From Branchipolynoe longqiensis (taxonomy: Eukaryota > Annelida > Polychaeta > Phyllodocida > Polynoidae): a stretch of 64,000 bases of DNA. The stretch covers positions 58,120,917-58,184,916 of the forward strand of contig CM059198.1 in the NCBI GenBank assembly GCA_030323885.1. The letters run 5' to 3'. Shown here in pieces: positions 41,868-53,536 of this stretch (position 1 is its first letter; every line of letters starts with the position of its first letter). The notes beneath the pieces are model-generated. The model was not told the origin of the DNA and did no database searches. It saw nothing but the letters and a program-made list of their open reading frames with translations. The position numbers and the translations under genes are program-made.

Positions 41868-42235
41868 AAAGACCCTATAATACTAAGATGGCTCACTCCC
41901 TATCTCTGTAAATTTCACAGTGCCACCTTGTGGTGGGTTTCATCAGCCCAGCTGCTGGTTGGTGTTTCACATGTAAACACATACACTTATATTATACATG
42001 AGATAGGTAAGTATGAATACACATCAATATGAAATTGCTATGAACAAATACACATCATCATCAGCATCATCATCAGCATCCGCATCATCACACATCTTTC
42101 ACATTCATATATACATTTATACATATAATATAGCACCTGTTTAACCAAGAGAACAGCCAGCGCACCAAGTGGTGGGTTTGAATTTTGATTACACAGTACA
42201 GGCTGAGTGAGCCGCCTTAGTATTATAGGGTCTTT
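41868..42235. mobile_element. MITE-T4, 368 bp
   Basis: Ends AAAGACCCTATAATACTAAG and CTTAGTATTATAGGGTCTTT, inverted. Homology extends another 11 bp (GGCTCACTC). No ORF. Confidence 0.85.
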
Positions 42236-42254
42236 CATCAAATATTGTGGCATT

Positions 42255-42635
42255 CTCTGTGGCGGAGTGGTTAGAGTGTCTGACTTTTTTCTAGGTCAGA
42301 CTCCTAATCTGAGGGTCGGCGGTTCGATTCCCCGTGCCCCCAGCTCTGCCAATTTGGATTTCCACCGCTGTGTATAACTTACAGCGTCATCAAAGGCCGG
42401 TTGCTGTCATACCATGTCTATGTGGTGTGGGAGGTTAAAAATCCCTTGGGTAGGTAAAAGTGTAGGCTTGGGCTTTCTATCGACCAGCAGTGGAGTGGGG
42501 AAGACCAGTCGTCTGTGACTGGGATTTCCCCTGCTTGGGACAACTAATGTACCAACAGAAAATAATGAGAGACAAATAAGTGTTCACACTTCCTGTCTAC
42601 CATTCGCTATATCGCTATAATTTGTTGTTGTGCTT
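42255..42635 (+). mobile_element. SINE-C, full length
   Basis: Head CTCTGTGGCGGAGTGGTTAG, B box GGTTCGATTCC, a long variable arm as in Leu/Ser tRNAs, body CCACCGCTGTGTATAACTTA and GTTAAAAATCCCTTGGGTAG, end GTGTTCACACTTCCTGTCTA and CTATATCGCTATAA. Confidence 0.85.
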
Positions 42636-42815
42636 TAAAAGTAAAGTCTCTAAATTTCACACCTGGTAGTGTACTGTGTATGTGATGTGTCAATTGCTGC
42701 ACACACACAATTGATTCTCAGAATGATTACAGCTTCAGCACAAACCTGATAGTTATTCTTTGATTTCAGCCCAAATGGCATTTGTAGGTTATTGCGCCTT
42801 AACTATTCACTTATG

Positions 42816-43004
42816 CAGTAAAACCCCTCTAAATCGACCGACCATGAGATCAATTTTAAATAGTCCATATAGGGAGGTCGTCGGTTTAGGGAATTTTATT
42901 GTTACGATGGTATTGTATAGGCAATCGATTGGGACACAAATAAAGCCATGGATATATAGGAGAGTGGTCGATCTGTGAAAGTGGTCGGTTAGAGAGGCTT
43001 GATT
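42816..43004. mobile_element. MITE-P1 copy
   Basis: CAGTAAAACCCCTCTAAATC start; eroded right end GTTAGAGAGGCTTGATTATA. Confidence 0.85.
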
Positions 43005-43044
43005 ATATATATATATATATAATATTTATTATATATCTTATATA

Positions 43045-43222
43045 CAGTAAAACCTCTCTAAATCAACCGACCTTGGGCCCGACTTTAAGTGTTCAATTTA
43101 GGAAGGTGGTCGGTTTAGGGAGGTAGAATATGGTTACAATGGTATTATTGGGATCTACATATAGCGACCGATACAGAGGAGTAGTCAATCTGTGGAGGTG
43201 GTCGGTTAGAGAGGTTCTACTG
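43045..43222. mobile_element. MITE-P1 copy, complete
   Basis: CAGTAAAACCTCTCTAAATC start and TTAGAGAGGTTCTACTG end, flanked by TA at 43043-43044 and 43223-43224. 178 bp. Tandem neighbour of the previous copy. Confidence 0.9.
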
Positions 43223-43338
43223 TATATGCATGTTATGCAATGTCACCTGGTGTATGTATGTGTACAATCACATAGTTTCCGGTGGATGGCAGCACGAGTA
43301 TCAATAAGAAAGAACAAGGAGTTACATATGAGAGATAA

Positions 43339-43470
43339 ACCCAGTGTAAAATTGTCCGATATTATGACATATGAGGGATATATGAACTCTACTATAATAA
43401 ATTGCAACTTGTCTATAAAATGGTAAATGGTAATAAATAAAACAAAAGGCATATGAGGGATATGTGGAGT
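43339..43470 (+). mobile_element. LTR 5' fragment
   Basis: TGTAAAATTGTCCGATATTA, then CTATAATAAATTGC and AAAGGCATATGAGGGATATG, as in the first 140 bp of the LTR at 35619. Cut before a G-rich array. Confidence 0.7.
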
Positions 43471-43539
43471 TGGTATGCTAGTACTCAATATTACTACGCA
43501 CCCTCCCCCCCGCCCCTCCCCCGGCCATCCCAGGCCCCC

Positions 43540-43990
43540 TCGGGGCGGGGGGGGTGCGGAGGTAGAGATGGTTAGGTGGGGAAGGGTAGGTGGGGAAGGG
43601 GTCGGTGGGGAGGGTAGCGATGGGGGCAGGTGGGGAAGTGGGGATGTGGGGAAGGGGGAGGTGGGGAAGGTACCGATGACGGGAGGAGGGGGAGGTGGGG
43701 GGTGGGGAGTTGGAGCTGGGGAAAGGAGAGGTCAGCAGGTTGGGAGGTGGGGGAGGGAGAAGGCGGGAGGTGCGGAGGTGGGGAGGTGCGGGAGTGGGGA
43801 GGTGCGGAGGTGGGGGCTGTGGGGAGGTGGGGAGGTTGGGGGGAGTCTTGTAGGCGGGAAGGTGGGTAGCTTGGGAGATGAGATGAGGAGGATTGGTAGG
43901 TGGTAAGGTGCTAAGCTGGGGAGGTAGGGGGTGGGAAGTCAATAACTGGGGGTCTGTGGAAGTGGGGAAGTTGGGAGGTCGGTAAGTGGG
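43540..43990. repeat. GGGGAGGTG minisatellite
   Basis: Degenerate GTGGGGAGGTGGGG units. Purine-rich strand. Pro-rich minus frame is low complexity. Confidence 0.85.
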
Positions 43991-44234
43991 CAAGCGGATT
44001 GCTGGGTAGCTAACGTGTATATAGGTTACATAGTACCGAGTAGATTGTTATCAATAACAAATCAAGACAGCTGCTGAGCTGGAGAGAAGTGCGCGCAACT
44101 GATAGCTCCCGAAGTCTTCTCTGCGCATGCGCATGCTTGAGTGTTTTTTAACAGATCCCGACGTCGTGAGCAGCTAACGAAGTGTGAGTTGTGGGCAGGT
44201 TGCGAACAGTCTGGGTTTGCGCTTGAATACCTTG
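43991..44234. other. Unassigned stretch
   Basis: Contains TGCGCATGCGCATGC at about 44131, an NRF-1-like palindrome, in otherwise unassigned DNA. Confidence 0.35.
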
Positions 44235-45060
44235 ATGTGTGGTTAGGAGTTCATTATGTAGTGAGCATCTCAGCATGTGTTGGACAGGTCACTGTGCAGT
44301 GAACAGCTTAGCGTATATTGAAGAGGCCACTGTGTGGTGAGAAGCTTAGCGTATATTGAACAGGCCGCTGTGAGTTGAGCAATTTAGTGTATGTTGAACA
44401 TGCCACTGTGTGATGAGCAGCTTAGACTATATTGAACACGGCCACTGTGTGGTGAGAAGCTTAGCGTATATTGAACAGGCCGCTGTGAGTTGAGCAGTTT
44501 AGCGTAAATTGAACAAGGCCACTGTGTGAAGAGCAGCTTAATTATATTGAACATGCCACTGTGTGGTGAGCAGCTTAGCATAAATTGAACACACCGCTGT
44601 GACTTAAGGAGTTTAGTGTATATTGAACATCCCACTGTGTGATGAGCAGTTTATCATATATTGAACACGGCCACTGTGTGGTGAGCAGCTTAGCATATAT
44701 TGAACAGGCTGCTGTGAGTTGAGCAGTTTAGCGTATATTGAATATTGCCACTGTGTGATGAGTAGCATAGCGTATTTTAAACATGGCCACTGTGTGAAGA
44801 GCAGCTTAGCGTATATTTAACATGCCACTGTGTGGTGAGCAGCTTATCGTATATCGAACAGGCCACCGTATGGTGAGCAGTTTAGGCTGTATTCAACAGG
44901 TCACTGAGTGCTGAGAAATCTAGGGTGTGGTTGTTGAGCAGCTCAGTGAGAGTTGAGCAGGTCACTGTAGATCAACAGCTCAGTATATATTGAACATACC
45001 ACGGTGTGATGCCCACTTCATGGTGTATTGAATAGGTCATGCTGTGGTAAGCAGTTCGGT
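44235..45060. repeat. 38-bp minisatellite
   Basis: Units like GTATATTGAACATGCCACTG plus TGTGGTGAGCAGCTTAGC, about 20 copies. Two alternating subtypes (CCACTGTGTGGTG and CCGCTGTGAGTTG) hint at multi-unit amplification. Confidence 0.9.
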
Positions 45061-45424
45061 GTTAAGTGGAAGCTGAAGAGCACCTCACTTGCTCAGCGGC
45101 TCAATTCATATATGAGAAGGTGAGCGCCTGGTGAGGAGCTAAGAGTCTTATGAGCAGCTCAGACTCAGAGTGTGGTGAGCAGAGTGTGGCCGTGGCTGCG
45201 CGCGCAGGTGAAGGGATAATTGGCGCGCCGTGAGCAGCTCAGGGTTTGCCCCCATTTAATGCCGAACTGCTCGGCCTGTTAGTGCGAATCTGCCACACGA
45301 TACATGTGGGAGAGGCGGGCGGCCGCCCACCGATCTGGACTGCTCATACAGAGGCTGTTTGGGCGTGAGTGTTTTGCTATTGGGTGGGTGTGTGGGGAGT
45401 GGGGGGTGTTACTCTGTGTGTACG
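45061..45424. other. GC-rich unassigned stretch
   Basis: CpG-rich from 45185 to 45335 (GGCGCGCC, GGCGGCCGCC). No TATA box or recognised ORF. A small CpG island cannot be excluded. Confidence 0.3.
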
Positions 45425-45705
45425 CTGTGTGACAGCGGAAAATCGAGAGTTTGGATCCCGGTCGAATGAAACCAATGACATATAAAATTGATACTTGTTG
45501 CTACCGAGCATAGCGCTCTGCATTAATAGGATAGGGCAGGGACTAGTTAGATCAGTGTAATATTGGTTCATGGTGCGGGTTGGCATGGTTTCCCTGTGGG
45601 GCAGCACTATAAAGTCACCATGAGTGTGCACTGTCATAAGTCGGTACCTATCCTGATATGATCTTAGATGTTGCCAGGATGTAAGACTCCAACAACCAAC
45701 CAACT
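45425..45705 (+). mobile_element. SINE-A2, head-truncated
   Basis: GAGAGTTTGGATCCCGGTCG, GGCAGCACTATAAAGTCACC, CTGATATGATCTTAGATGTT. Part of the central body is deleted. Confidence 0.8.
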
Positions 45706-46028
45706 AGGTGGGTGTATGTATGTATGTATGTATATATGTGTGTGGGGGGTATGGGTGTGGGTGTGGGTGTGGGTGTGTCTGGCTGTAGTGGTTTCCGGTT
45801 TCCAGTTTGAGCCGAAGCCAGCCTCCATGGAAACCACTTAGTCGTGGGCCGTGGCAGGTGTGAGATAAGATAAGATGTTCACACCTACCCACACCCTAGT
45901 TATACTAACCCGCACGGACACTACCATTCCCACAACTGCTCAGATCTACTCACCTAATCACGCCATCTCACACCAACTCAAACCTGCCTTCGCACAAGCA
46001 AACCTAGTCATACTTATTGTGCAAATAT
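45706..46028. other. (GTAT)n and (GGGTGT)n then unassigned
   Basis: Microsatellites at 45715-45780. The rest is not recognised. Confidence 0.5.
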
Positions 46029-46890
46029 CAGACGGGATGGCCTAATGAGTTGAGTATACCGTCTCCCTTGTTGGTAGATCGTGAGAGTTGAACCCTCTGG
46101 TTCGCACCCTGGTCGAGTCAAACCATCATCATCATCATCATGCTGTCGGTCGCGATGCGACAAAGACTGCATTCATTACTTGACTGCCGCTCTCCATTTA
46201 GCCTGATTTTCCGCTGTCGACGGAAGATGAGCTCGAGCAGCACGGTCCTTTGTAATCTGGGTGACAACCGAGCCGGTATAGTGTTTTGTGCGGTTGTACA
46301 TTTCATGAAAGCTGCCTGCAAAAGTGTTGAAGTGCTGCTGGCTTTTGCAAGTTACCAGCGGCACTCTCTCGGGGTGCAAATAGAGGTCTCACACGGGCAA
46401 GAACATATTAAGACAGGCGCAAACTATTTGTCACTGCAGTGGTGGTTGGGAGATGTTGGGAGTTCCATACATCAACTGCCCTTAATGCTGCCACAGTGAC
46501 ATGGTTTTCTGTTCAGGGTTTGCTCCCTTAGCCTTCGGTTCTGTCAAGAACCTGTACCACAAGGCAGTGGTTTACACCTCTGCAGGGCAGCGGCGTTAAA
46601 CTCGCTGAGGTATTGCTATACCTGAAATACCTGCATACCCACTAAACTAATGACTTAAATATCGATAATTGGTACTTCCTAACCAGGCACTCGGGTTTAT
46701 TTGGATTGGGCAAGGATTGGTTGACTAAGTGTCAGGAAAAAGTGACTGAGAGGGATATCAGGTCATGGTGTTGGCGGCATGGTCTCCTAGGGGGTCAGCA
46801 CTATAAAGTCGCCATGAGTACGCACTGTCACACGTAGGTACACATCCTGATATCTTCTTAGATACTGCCAGGACATAAAACTAAAAAAAA
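46029..46890 (+). mobile_element. SINE-A1 split by a LINE-2 insertion
   Basis: Head at 46029-46122 (AGACGGGATGGCCTAATGAG to GTCGAGTCAAACC). Body and tail at 46638-46890 (AAACTAATGACTTAAATATC to AGGACATAAAACTAAAAAAA). Joined, they reconstitute the normal SINE order at the GAGTCAAAC/TAATGACTT junction. Confidence 0.85.
46123..46637 (-). mobile_element. LINE-2 3' end inserted in SINE-A1
   Basis: Minus-strand terminus: AATGGAGAGCGGCAGTCAAG, TAATGAATGCAGTCTTTG, CCGACAGCATGATGATGATG. This matches the plus-strand end at 50335-50405. One minus frame ends AENQAKWRAAVK, the WRxxVK terminus of LINE-2-like ORF2. The upstream 300 bp is not recognised as coding. Confidence 0.75.
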
Positions 46891-46969
46891 CACTAACTAA
46901 AAGAAATGTTGTTCAAAAAGTTACATCTACTCATGCCGCCTACATGATAGTATCTACAGCTGACACAGA

Positions 46970-49465
46970 GCCCCACCTACTGGCATACCCACTCACCCAG
47001 TTACACACGCTTAATGTCCTCGCTCCCAAGTGCATACCCACTCATAGCTTCTCACATTTATTGACTCACCTTGATCATACCTACCGATCCAGTTGTATAA
47101 CTTTACACCAGGGCTTACCTGACCAAACCTGCTCACACCTGCTCGCACAGGGTCACACCTCCTCGTCACACCTGCTCAGAATCACTGACAATTCTCGACA
47201 TCCGCTCACCGCTGCTCACACCTACCTATGCCCCGTTTAGCATCTGATCACACCTGCTCACATATGACACACTGGTCATATCTGCTCACACATGCTCACA
47301 CATTTCATCCTGCTCACACATACCGCGCAGTTCCAATCTGCTCCTACATGCTCACCGATGGCATACTACTCACATGTACTCACCCATGCTCACACCTACA
47401 CGCGCCTGTTCACATCTGCTCACACCCCCTCATGCATGTTCATACATACATACACATCCCTGTTCACACCTGTTCACACCTGCTCACACCTGTTCATGAA
47501 TAGATACCCACTCCAGTCCTGAGCATACCTGCTCAAACCAGGTCAAGCCTGTTCATACATACATGGCCACCATTGTCCTCTTCACCTCTGCTCTTCCTGC
47601 TCATACCTGTTCATAAATAGATACCCACCCCTGTCCTGTTCACACCTATTCACACATGCGCATACCTGTTCATAAATGCATACACACCCCTGTCCTGTTC
47701 ACACATGCTCACACCTGCTCACACCTGTTCTTGAATACATATCCGGCACTCTTCACACGTGCTGACATCTGCTCATACCTGTGCATACATACATACCCAC
47801 CGATGTCTCATTCACACCTGCTCACACCTGCGCACATGTATATGCTCACACATGTTCATAAATAAACACCCACCCTGGTCCTTATCATACCTGCTCATAC
47901 CAGGGCATGCATGTTCATACATCCCCCCCTTGTCCTCTTCACCTCTGCTCATACCTGTTCATACCAGTTCATAAATGCATATCCACCCTTGTCCTGTCCA
48001 CACCTGCTCAGACCTGTTCATGAATACATATCCAGCCCTGCTCACATCTGGGCATACCTTTATATACATAAATACCCACCATGTCCCGTTCACACCTGCT
48101 CACACCTGCTCACACCTGTTCATAAATACATACCCACCCGTGTCCTCTTCACCTCTGCTCATACCTGCTCATAGCTGTTCATAAATGCATACACATATCT
48201 GTCCTGTCCACAGCTGTTAACACCTGCTCAAACCTGTTCATAAATACATACCCACCCCTGTCCTGTTCACACCTGCTCACACCTGCTCACACCTGCTCAC
48301 TCCTGCTCCTGCTTGCTCACACATGTTCATGCATACATAAACAGCCCTGCGCATATACACTCACATCTGGTCATATATATTCATACATACATACGTACCC
48401 CTGGCCCGGCCACACCTGCTCACACCTGCTCACCCCTGCTCACACCTACTCACACTTGTTCATAAAAACATACCCACCCTGGTCCTGATCATACCTGCTC
48501 ACACCAAGCCACGCATGTGTTCATACATACCCACCTCTGTCCTCTTCACATCTGCTCACACCTGCTCATACATGTTCAAACATAAATACATACCGCTGTC
48601 CTGTTCACACCTGTTCACACCGGTTCATCCGTGTTTATACATGCATACCCACCTCTGTCCTATTCACATCTGCTCACACCTGCTCCCATCTGCTCACACA
48701 TGTTCATACATCCACATCCATCCTCGTCCTGATCATACCTGCTCACTCCAGGTCACGCCTGTTCATACATACACACCCATCCTTGTCCTCTTCGCCTCTG
48801 CTCACACCTGCTCATACCTGTTCATAACTGTTCATACATAAATACCTACCTCTGTTCTGTTCACACCTGTTCACACCTTCTCGTACATGTTCATACATGC
48901 ATACCCACCCTTGTCATGCCTTGTCACCCTTGTCATGCCTTGCGCATACCTGTTCATAAATATATACCCACCTCTGTCCTGTTAACACCTGTTCACACCT
49001 GCTCAGACATGTTCATAAATGCGTACCCACCATTGTCCTGTTTACACCTATTGACACCTGCTCACACCTGTTCTTGAATACATATCCAACATGCATACCC
49101 ACCCATGTCCTGTTCACACCTGCTCACACCTGCTCACACCTGCTCACACCTGCGCACACCTGCTCACACCGGTTCATAAATACACACCCACCCTGGTCCT
49201 GATCATACCTGCTCACACCAAGTCACGCCTGTTCATGCATACCTAACCACCCTTGTCCTCTTCACCTCTGCTCACACCTGCTCATAACTGTTCTTAAATA
49301 CATACCCACCCCTGTCCTCTTCAGACCTGGTTACACATGCTCACATATGTTCATACCTACCCAGTCCTGTCCCGTTCACACCTGTTCACACCTGCTCACA
49401 CATGTTCATACCTACCCACCCCTGTCCTGTTCACATCTGCTCATACCTGCTCCCACCTACTCAAA
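46970..49465. repeat. 2.5-kb CTCACACCTG minisatellite
   Basis: Built from 10-bp CTCACACCTG units, with irregular interspersed blocks (TTCATAAATACATACCCACC and CCTGTCCTGTTCACACC) every 60-120 bp. Very low G on the plus strand. Peptide frames rich in H/T/C/S are by-products. Confidence 0.95.
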
Positions 49466-50056
49466 CTTGAAGTTCACACAATAAACAAACGGCTCAAGAT
49501 GGCCGTCGGAGGAGGCCGTGGTGGTCGTAAGCTGGAGAGGTGTGTCTCAGCGTATGTCTAGTGGGTTAATTACCTACCTGGCCAGCAGGGCCCTGGTGGC
49601 ATGTGTGTGCAGTGTGTGGGGGTGGCGGGTTGCTGTGCCGGCTCCGTGCTGCGGTGCTGGGGGGGTGGGGGGGTGGGGGGGGGGGGGGTTGAGCGGTGCT
49701 TTATGGGAAATTCCGCAAATAGTTGGGCGGGTTTTTAGCGCCATGCTGGGAGTTCGGGAATATCACTGTGCATGGCTGATCTATGGACTTTTAATGTTGC
49801 ATTATGGGTGACTTTGTCGGAAATTAGATAAACCCGAGGAAAATGATGAATATGACGAATAGTATATATATAAGAGATATATATTGTCGTTTTTTTTTGT
49901 TTTGTGGGTAAAATATTCAGATGTATAAATACTTTACCAACAACAACAAATAGATATATATATATATATATAAAGGCTATTTTTTTTGTTTAGCTGATTT
50001 TATTTCACGTCCTTTTCAGTTAATATATAAAGGGGAACATTCAATCATGATGCTAA
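49466..50056 (+). other. Unassigned; isolated ATG context and poly-G
   Basis: At 49499 an ATG in good context (AAGATGGCC) opens a 20-codon frame (AVGGGRGGRKLE) that reaches GAGAG/GTGTGT, a possible splice donor. No homology is recognised and no partner exon is visible. A poly-G run spans about 49660-49690. Confidence 0.2.
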
Positions 50057-50412
50057 CCTGGAAGGACAAAGGACAAAGTGACAAATAAGGAAATACTCGA
50101 ACAGACAGGGCTGCCCTCTATGGAATATCTTCTGATCAAAAAGAATCTCCCGTGGACTGGACACCTCATGACGATGTCATCAGACAGGTTACAAAAGCAG
50201 ATCCTTTATTCTCAACCGTCTTCTAGTTACAGAAATAGAGGGCGCCCTCATCTCCGGTTCAAGGATACCATCAAGAGAAACCTGAAGCTAAGAGACATTA
50301 AGACCGACTCATGGATGCAACTCTCACAGCAGAGAGTTAAATGGAGAGTGGCAGTCAAGTAATGAAAGCAGTCTTTGTTGCACCGACAGCATGATGATGA
50401 TGATGATAAAGG
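50057..50412 (+). pseudogene. LINE-2 ORF2 C-terminus with 3' end
   Basis: About 100 residues in one frame ending at a TAA near 50362: VTNKEILEQTGLPSM, LIKKNLPWTGHLMTMSSDRL, GRPHLRFKDTIKRNL and VKWRVAVK. This is the end of a common animal LINE ORF2. A 50-bp 3' UTR then ends in (ATG)n. 5'-truncated; no RT catalytic residues. Expression is not expected. Confidence 0.8.
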
Positions 50413-50429
50413 GGAAAGTTATATATAAA

Positions 50430-51090
50430 GCTTAAAAGTTTGATAAAGATTTAGAATCAAAACTATTATCTAGATTTGATTCTTTATCTCTAACTTAGAG
50501 GCGGATCCACTTATTAAACATTTGTCACCATATAGAAGGGAGACCAGACGGGATGGCCAAATGAGTTAGAGCGTCCGTCTCCCGTGTTGGTAGACCGTGG
50601 GATCGTGGGTTAGAACCCTGTTTGAGTCAAACCAATAACTTAAAAATTGATAATTGTCACTTCCTAGCCAGGCGCATGGCATTATTAGAAAAGGGCAAGG
50701 AATGGTTGGCTCAGTGTCAGGATAATGTGACTGAGTGGGATATCAAGTCATGGTGCTGGTGGCCTGGTCTCCCAGTGGGGCAGCGATATAAAGTTGCCAT
50801 GAGTGTGCACTGTCACAAGTCCGTACCTGTCCTAATTTGACCTTAGATGTTGATAGGATGTAAAACAACAACAAACAAATACTGAGTCAATTTAACCCAT
50901 TACCGCAGAAGTATATGGTGCCATATGGTGGGAAGCTTGCCAAGATTAATTGTCCATGTATACACTTCAAATATCTCAAGAGCTAGCCATTTGAAATCAA
51001 ATTTACTTCAATCTAAAGTATGGTAGATTATAATGATCAAACTTATTTCTTATCTCAGAAAATGAGAGAAACTCAAAACAATCTGATACG
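50430..51090 (+). repeat. Repeat R, copy 3, interrupted by SINE-A1
   Basis: AGATTTGATTC, ACTTATTAAACATTTGTCAC, TATGGTGCCATATGG and AGTATGGTAGATTATAATGA in the same order as copies 1 and 2. Confidence 0.75.
50543..50880 (+). mobile_element. SINE-A1, full length
   Basis: CCAGACGGGATGGCCAAATG to ACAACAACAAACAAAT. B box weakened (GGGTTAGAACCC). Inserted in repeat R at a different site from the copy at 30092. Target duplication unclear. Confidence 0.9.
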
Positions 51091-51312
51091 CAACTTTCCA
51101 CAAATTCGGACGCAAAAATGGAAGATATCAGTGACCGGAGACCCCACTTGGAGCGATGGAGGGGACAAATGGCGGAGCTGCTTAGGAGCAGACCTTCTGT
51201 TCTCCAGGGCGCACATTAACCTCAAGTAGCCTATACAACGAGCAACATATTGTCAGGGAGTTGCAGGAGTAGTATTATGCTTTCACTTCAAATATATTCT
51301 AATTCTTGTCTA
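51091..51312. other. Unassigned stretch
   Basis: Nothing recognised. Confidence 0.4.
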
Positions 51313-51460
51313 AAGGTCCAGTCACACCTTACTGGACTGGGGAACCGGACATGAACCGGACACTGTCCGGTGAATTGCGGCAATGTCCGGTATATGTCCG
51401 GTACCCATCCGGTGGTGTCCGGCGGTCTCCGGTGGTGTCCGGCGGTGTCCGGTATTAGTG
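51313..51460. mobile_element. CTGTCACAC-TIR element, copy 5, left end only
   Basis: AAGGTCCAGTCACACCTTAC, then GTCCGGTGGTGTCCGGCGGT-type units. Right part missing. Confidence 0.75.
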
Positions 51461-51539
51461 AGGCACAGGTAATTACAGTATTATCTGAACAAGTAAGGTT
51501 CCACAAATAGGCACCCATTAGCGGACTGGATGCTTGAGC

Positions 51540-51805
51540 TCTTCGACAAAATCCTGGCATCTTGTATTGGGTCGTGGATCGTGGGTTCGATCCCAGACTG
51601 AGTCATACCAAAGACTAACAAGTTTGAAGACAGGACACTGGCTGGTTCTCCCAGTGCCACGGCTATTTAACATGGTATGGCATTGGATCAATGGTGCTGG
51701 CTGCCGCTATCGGGAGCAGCACTATAAAGCACATCGTTAGAATATGCCGCCTCTCCTGTAATGAGGGCAGGCTTTACCCAGATGTAAACCAGCAATCAAT
51801 CACCT
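51540..51805 (+). mobile_element. SINE-D (tRNA-headed), single copy
   Basis: B box GGTTCGATCCC at about 51585, GAGTCATACCAAAGACTAAC, GCAGCACTATAAAGCAC, and a tail TACCCAGATGTAAACCAGCA. The body arrangement resembles SINE-A but the sequence differs. No second copy here to fix the ends. Confidence 0.55.
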
Positions 51806-52435
51806 TGGCGCCGGTACTGCTACTCAGGAATTACCGCGGCCAGAGTGGCTACTCACTAGCAGTGGCCAGGTTTAAATGAGCTTATCAGACAACCGTTGGG
51901 TAGCATTACAAACCATCAGACAGAGACAGGCACAGCACCTGCAACAGACTTCCAGCTGTCAAGGTTAAGAAGTGTTGCACCACTCAACAGCTGACAGTGC
52001 TGATGTGAAATGCGTTGCTATTTATTTTGTATTTGTATTCTTCGGCAGCGGGGATATTTGGTTTGGTTCATTCATGTTTATTGTTATTGGTGGTGCTGGT
52101 GAGAATGTTCAATTGATGTTAGTCTTCACTCTGCTGGTAGCTACCCACCCTTGTAGACGAGAAGAAAAACAACCTTCACCATCCTCCATCTGCTGGAATT
52201 GATGATTTATAAAAGCGTGGTAGATTGATTTGATTAACTGTAGACTATATGGTGATTGTATATTTATATCTACAGATTTTAATTTTAATTTGGTCATTTT
52301 GGCACCTTGGGAAATTTGAATTTTGGCATTTTGGCATTTTGTTTCGAGGGGCGGTTTGTTATAGGCAGCTGATATGACGTCACTCCTGGTTATGACGTCA
52401 GTCCTGCTCCACAGAGAATTGCAGAGAACCTTCCT
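51806..52435. other. Unassigned stretch
   Basis: No gene recognised. Direct repeats of TTTTGGCATTTTGG (about 52310) and TATGACGTCA (52373 and 52391, each containing a CRE-like core). Confidence 0.4.
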
Positions 52436-52439
52436 GGGC

Positions 52440-52605
52440 TTGGTTCACTGTCAGGATAATGTGACTGAGTGGAATATAATTCCAGGATGGATAGACTAAC
52501 AGGAATTTTTTCTTAGCACTATTTGTTTTTTTCACTCAGTTTTACTAGGACATGGCAGAGACTGGTTATTTATGTGTCAGGATAATGTGACTGAGTGGAA
52601 TATCC
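52440..52605 (+). mobile_element. Two SINE-A body fragments
   Basis: GTCAGGATAATGTGACTGAG appears at about 52450 and 52577, each followed by TGGAATAT and flanked by decayed sequence. They may derive from one duplicated copy. Confidence 0.6.
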
Positions 52606-52639
52606 TCTTATGATAGCAACAATACCTGAATCCCATTTA

Positions 52640-53255
52640 CGGATCATCAATTTCACAGTGACAAATCCATCATATCCAATTGGCAAGATGAACGGAATGA
52701 TCCAGGAGTGAAGAAACTTTGTCCTGTGAAATCAGTTTTGGAAGATGGGTAGTCCTCATACAGACAGTACAGATGGGATGAGGGATCCTGTGTCGCTCCC
52801 TTATTGGTCATATGTTCTTGATGCATAGCATCATTTTGGCTGAAGACCGTCCGCCCCAGTGTGAGCACTGCCAGTGTACACTGACAGTGTGTCACATATT
52901 GGTGAGATGTCATCACCTACATCCAGTTATAGATGATGTGTTTGGAAATGAGGAGTAGTTCCAATTCCATCTGCAACTCATTATTAATATATTATTTTAG
53001 GAAAAGTGTTTTTTACAAAAGAAACATTCTCCATTTTTAATTTGAAAAGTTGTTTACTCTTGATTTTGTTTATCATATACCACTTGTGATTATACCACAG
53101 TTGTGTGTTCTTTTGGCAAAGATTTCTGTGCTATACTTTAATTGTTTGAAATGTAATTGCTTAGTCAGATATGTTTACCAACCGCATAACCCCCCAATAT
53201 CCATTGTTTACTTTTTGTGGTGGGGGGGGGGTCGTTAAACAAACAAACACACAAA
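52640..53255 (+). pseudogene. LINE-1 ORF2 C-terminus with 3' UTR
   Basis: Frame 1 (about 52645-52745) reads HSDKSIISNWQDERND and KKLCPVKSVLEDG, then a stop. After a frameshift the next frame (about 52770-52958) reads LCRSLIGHMFLMHSIILAED, PPQCEHCQCTLTVCHILVRC and VIDDVFGNEE. This is the pattern after RNase H in I/R1/Jockey-type ORF2: WQ..W, then LCRxRIGH, then the CxxC...TVxHIL knuckle. The 3' UTR ends CGTTAAACAAACAAACAC. Broken by at least one stop and one frameshift. Confidence 0.8.
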
Positions 53256-53536
53256 TAAAACAAATCCATCCGGACATCCCCCATCGAATACAGTTAAGAC
53301 ATGCGGCAAACCCCCAGTTGGCCTCTCTCATCCTCTTCTGCCGCTCGAGCTCCCTGGCGACCACATGGGCTATTCAAAAGGGTCACGTGGGCAGGGCACT
53401 GAGCAGCTCGGGTAGGAACAACCAAATTGTCCCGGAAGACCACCCCTACCCCCCACTACCCCCACTACCCACCTCCAACTCTCCAGATAATTCATCGGAG
53501 CACAGACCCTCAAGAGGTGAACCTGACCCGATGTGA
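53256..53536. other. Unassigned stretch
   Basis: C-rich segment at 53430-53480. The block CCACCTCCAACTCTCCAGAT recurs in similar form at 53920, pointing to a local duplication around the SINE. Confidence 0.35.

Noticed and set aside
44120..44150. NRF-1-like palindrome as a promoter
   Set aside because: Similar GCGCATGCGC motifs occur at 11283, 39240 and 55577 in repeat or anonymous DNA, with no other promoter parts nearby.
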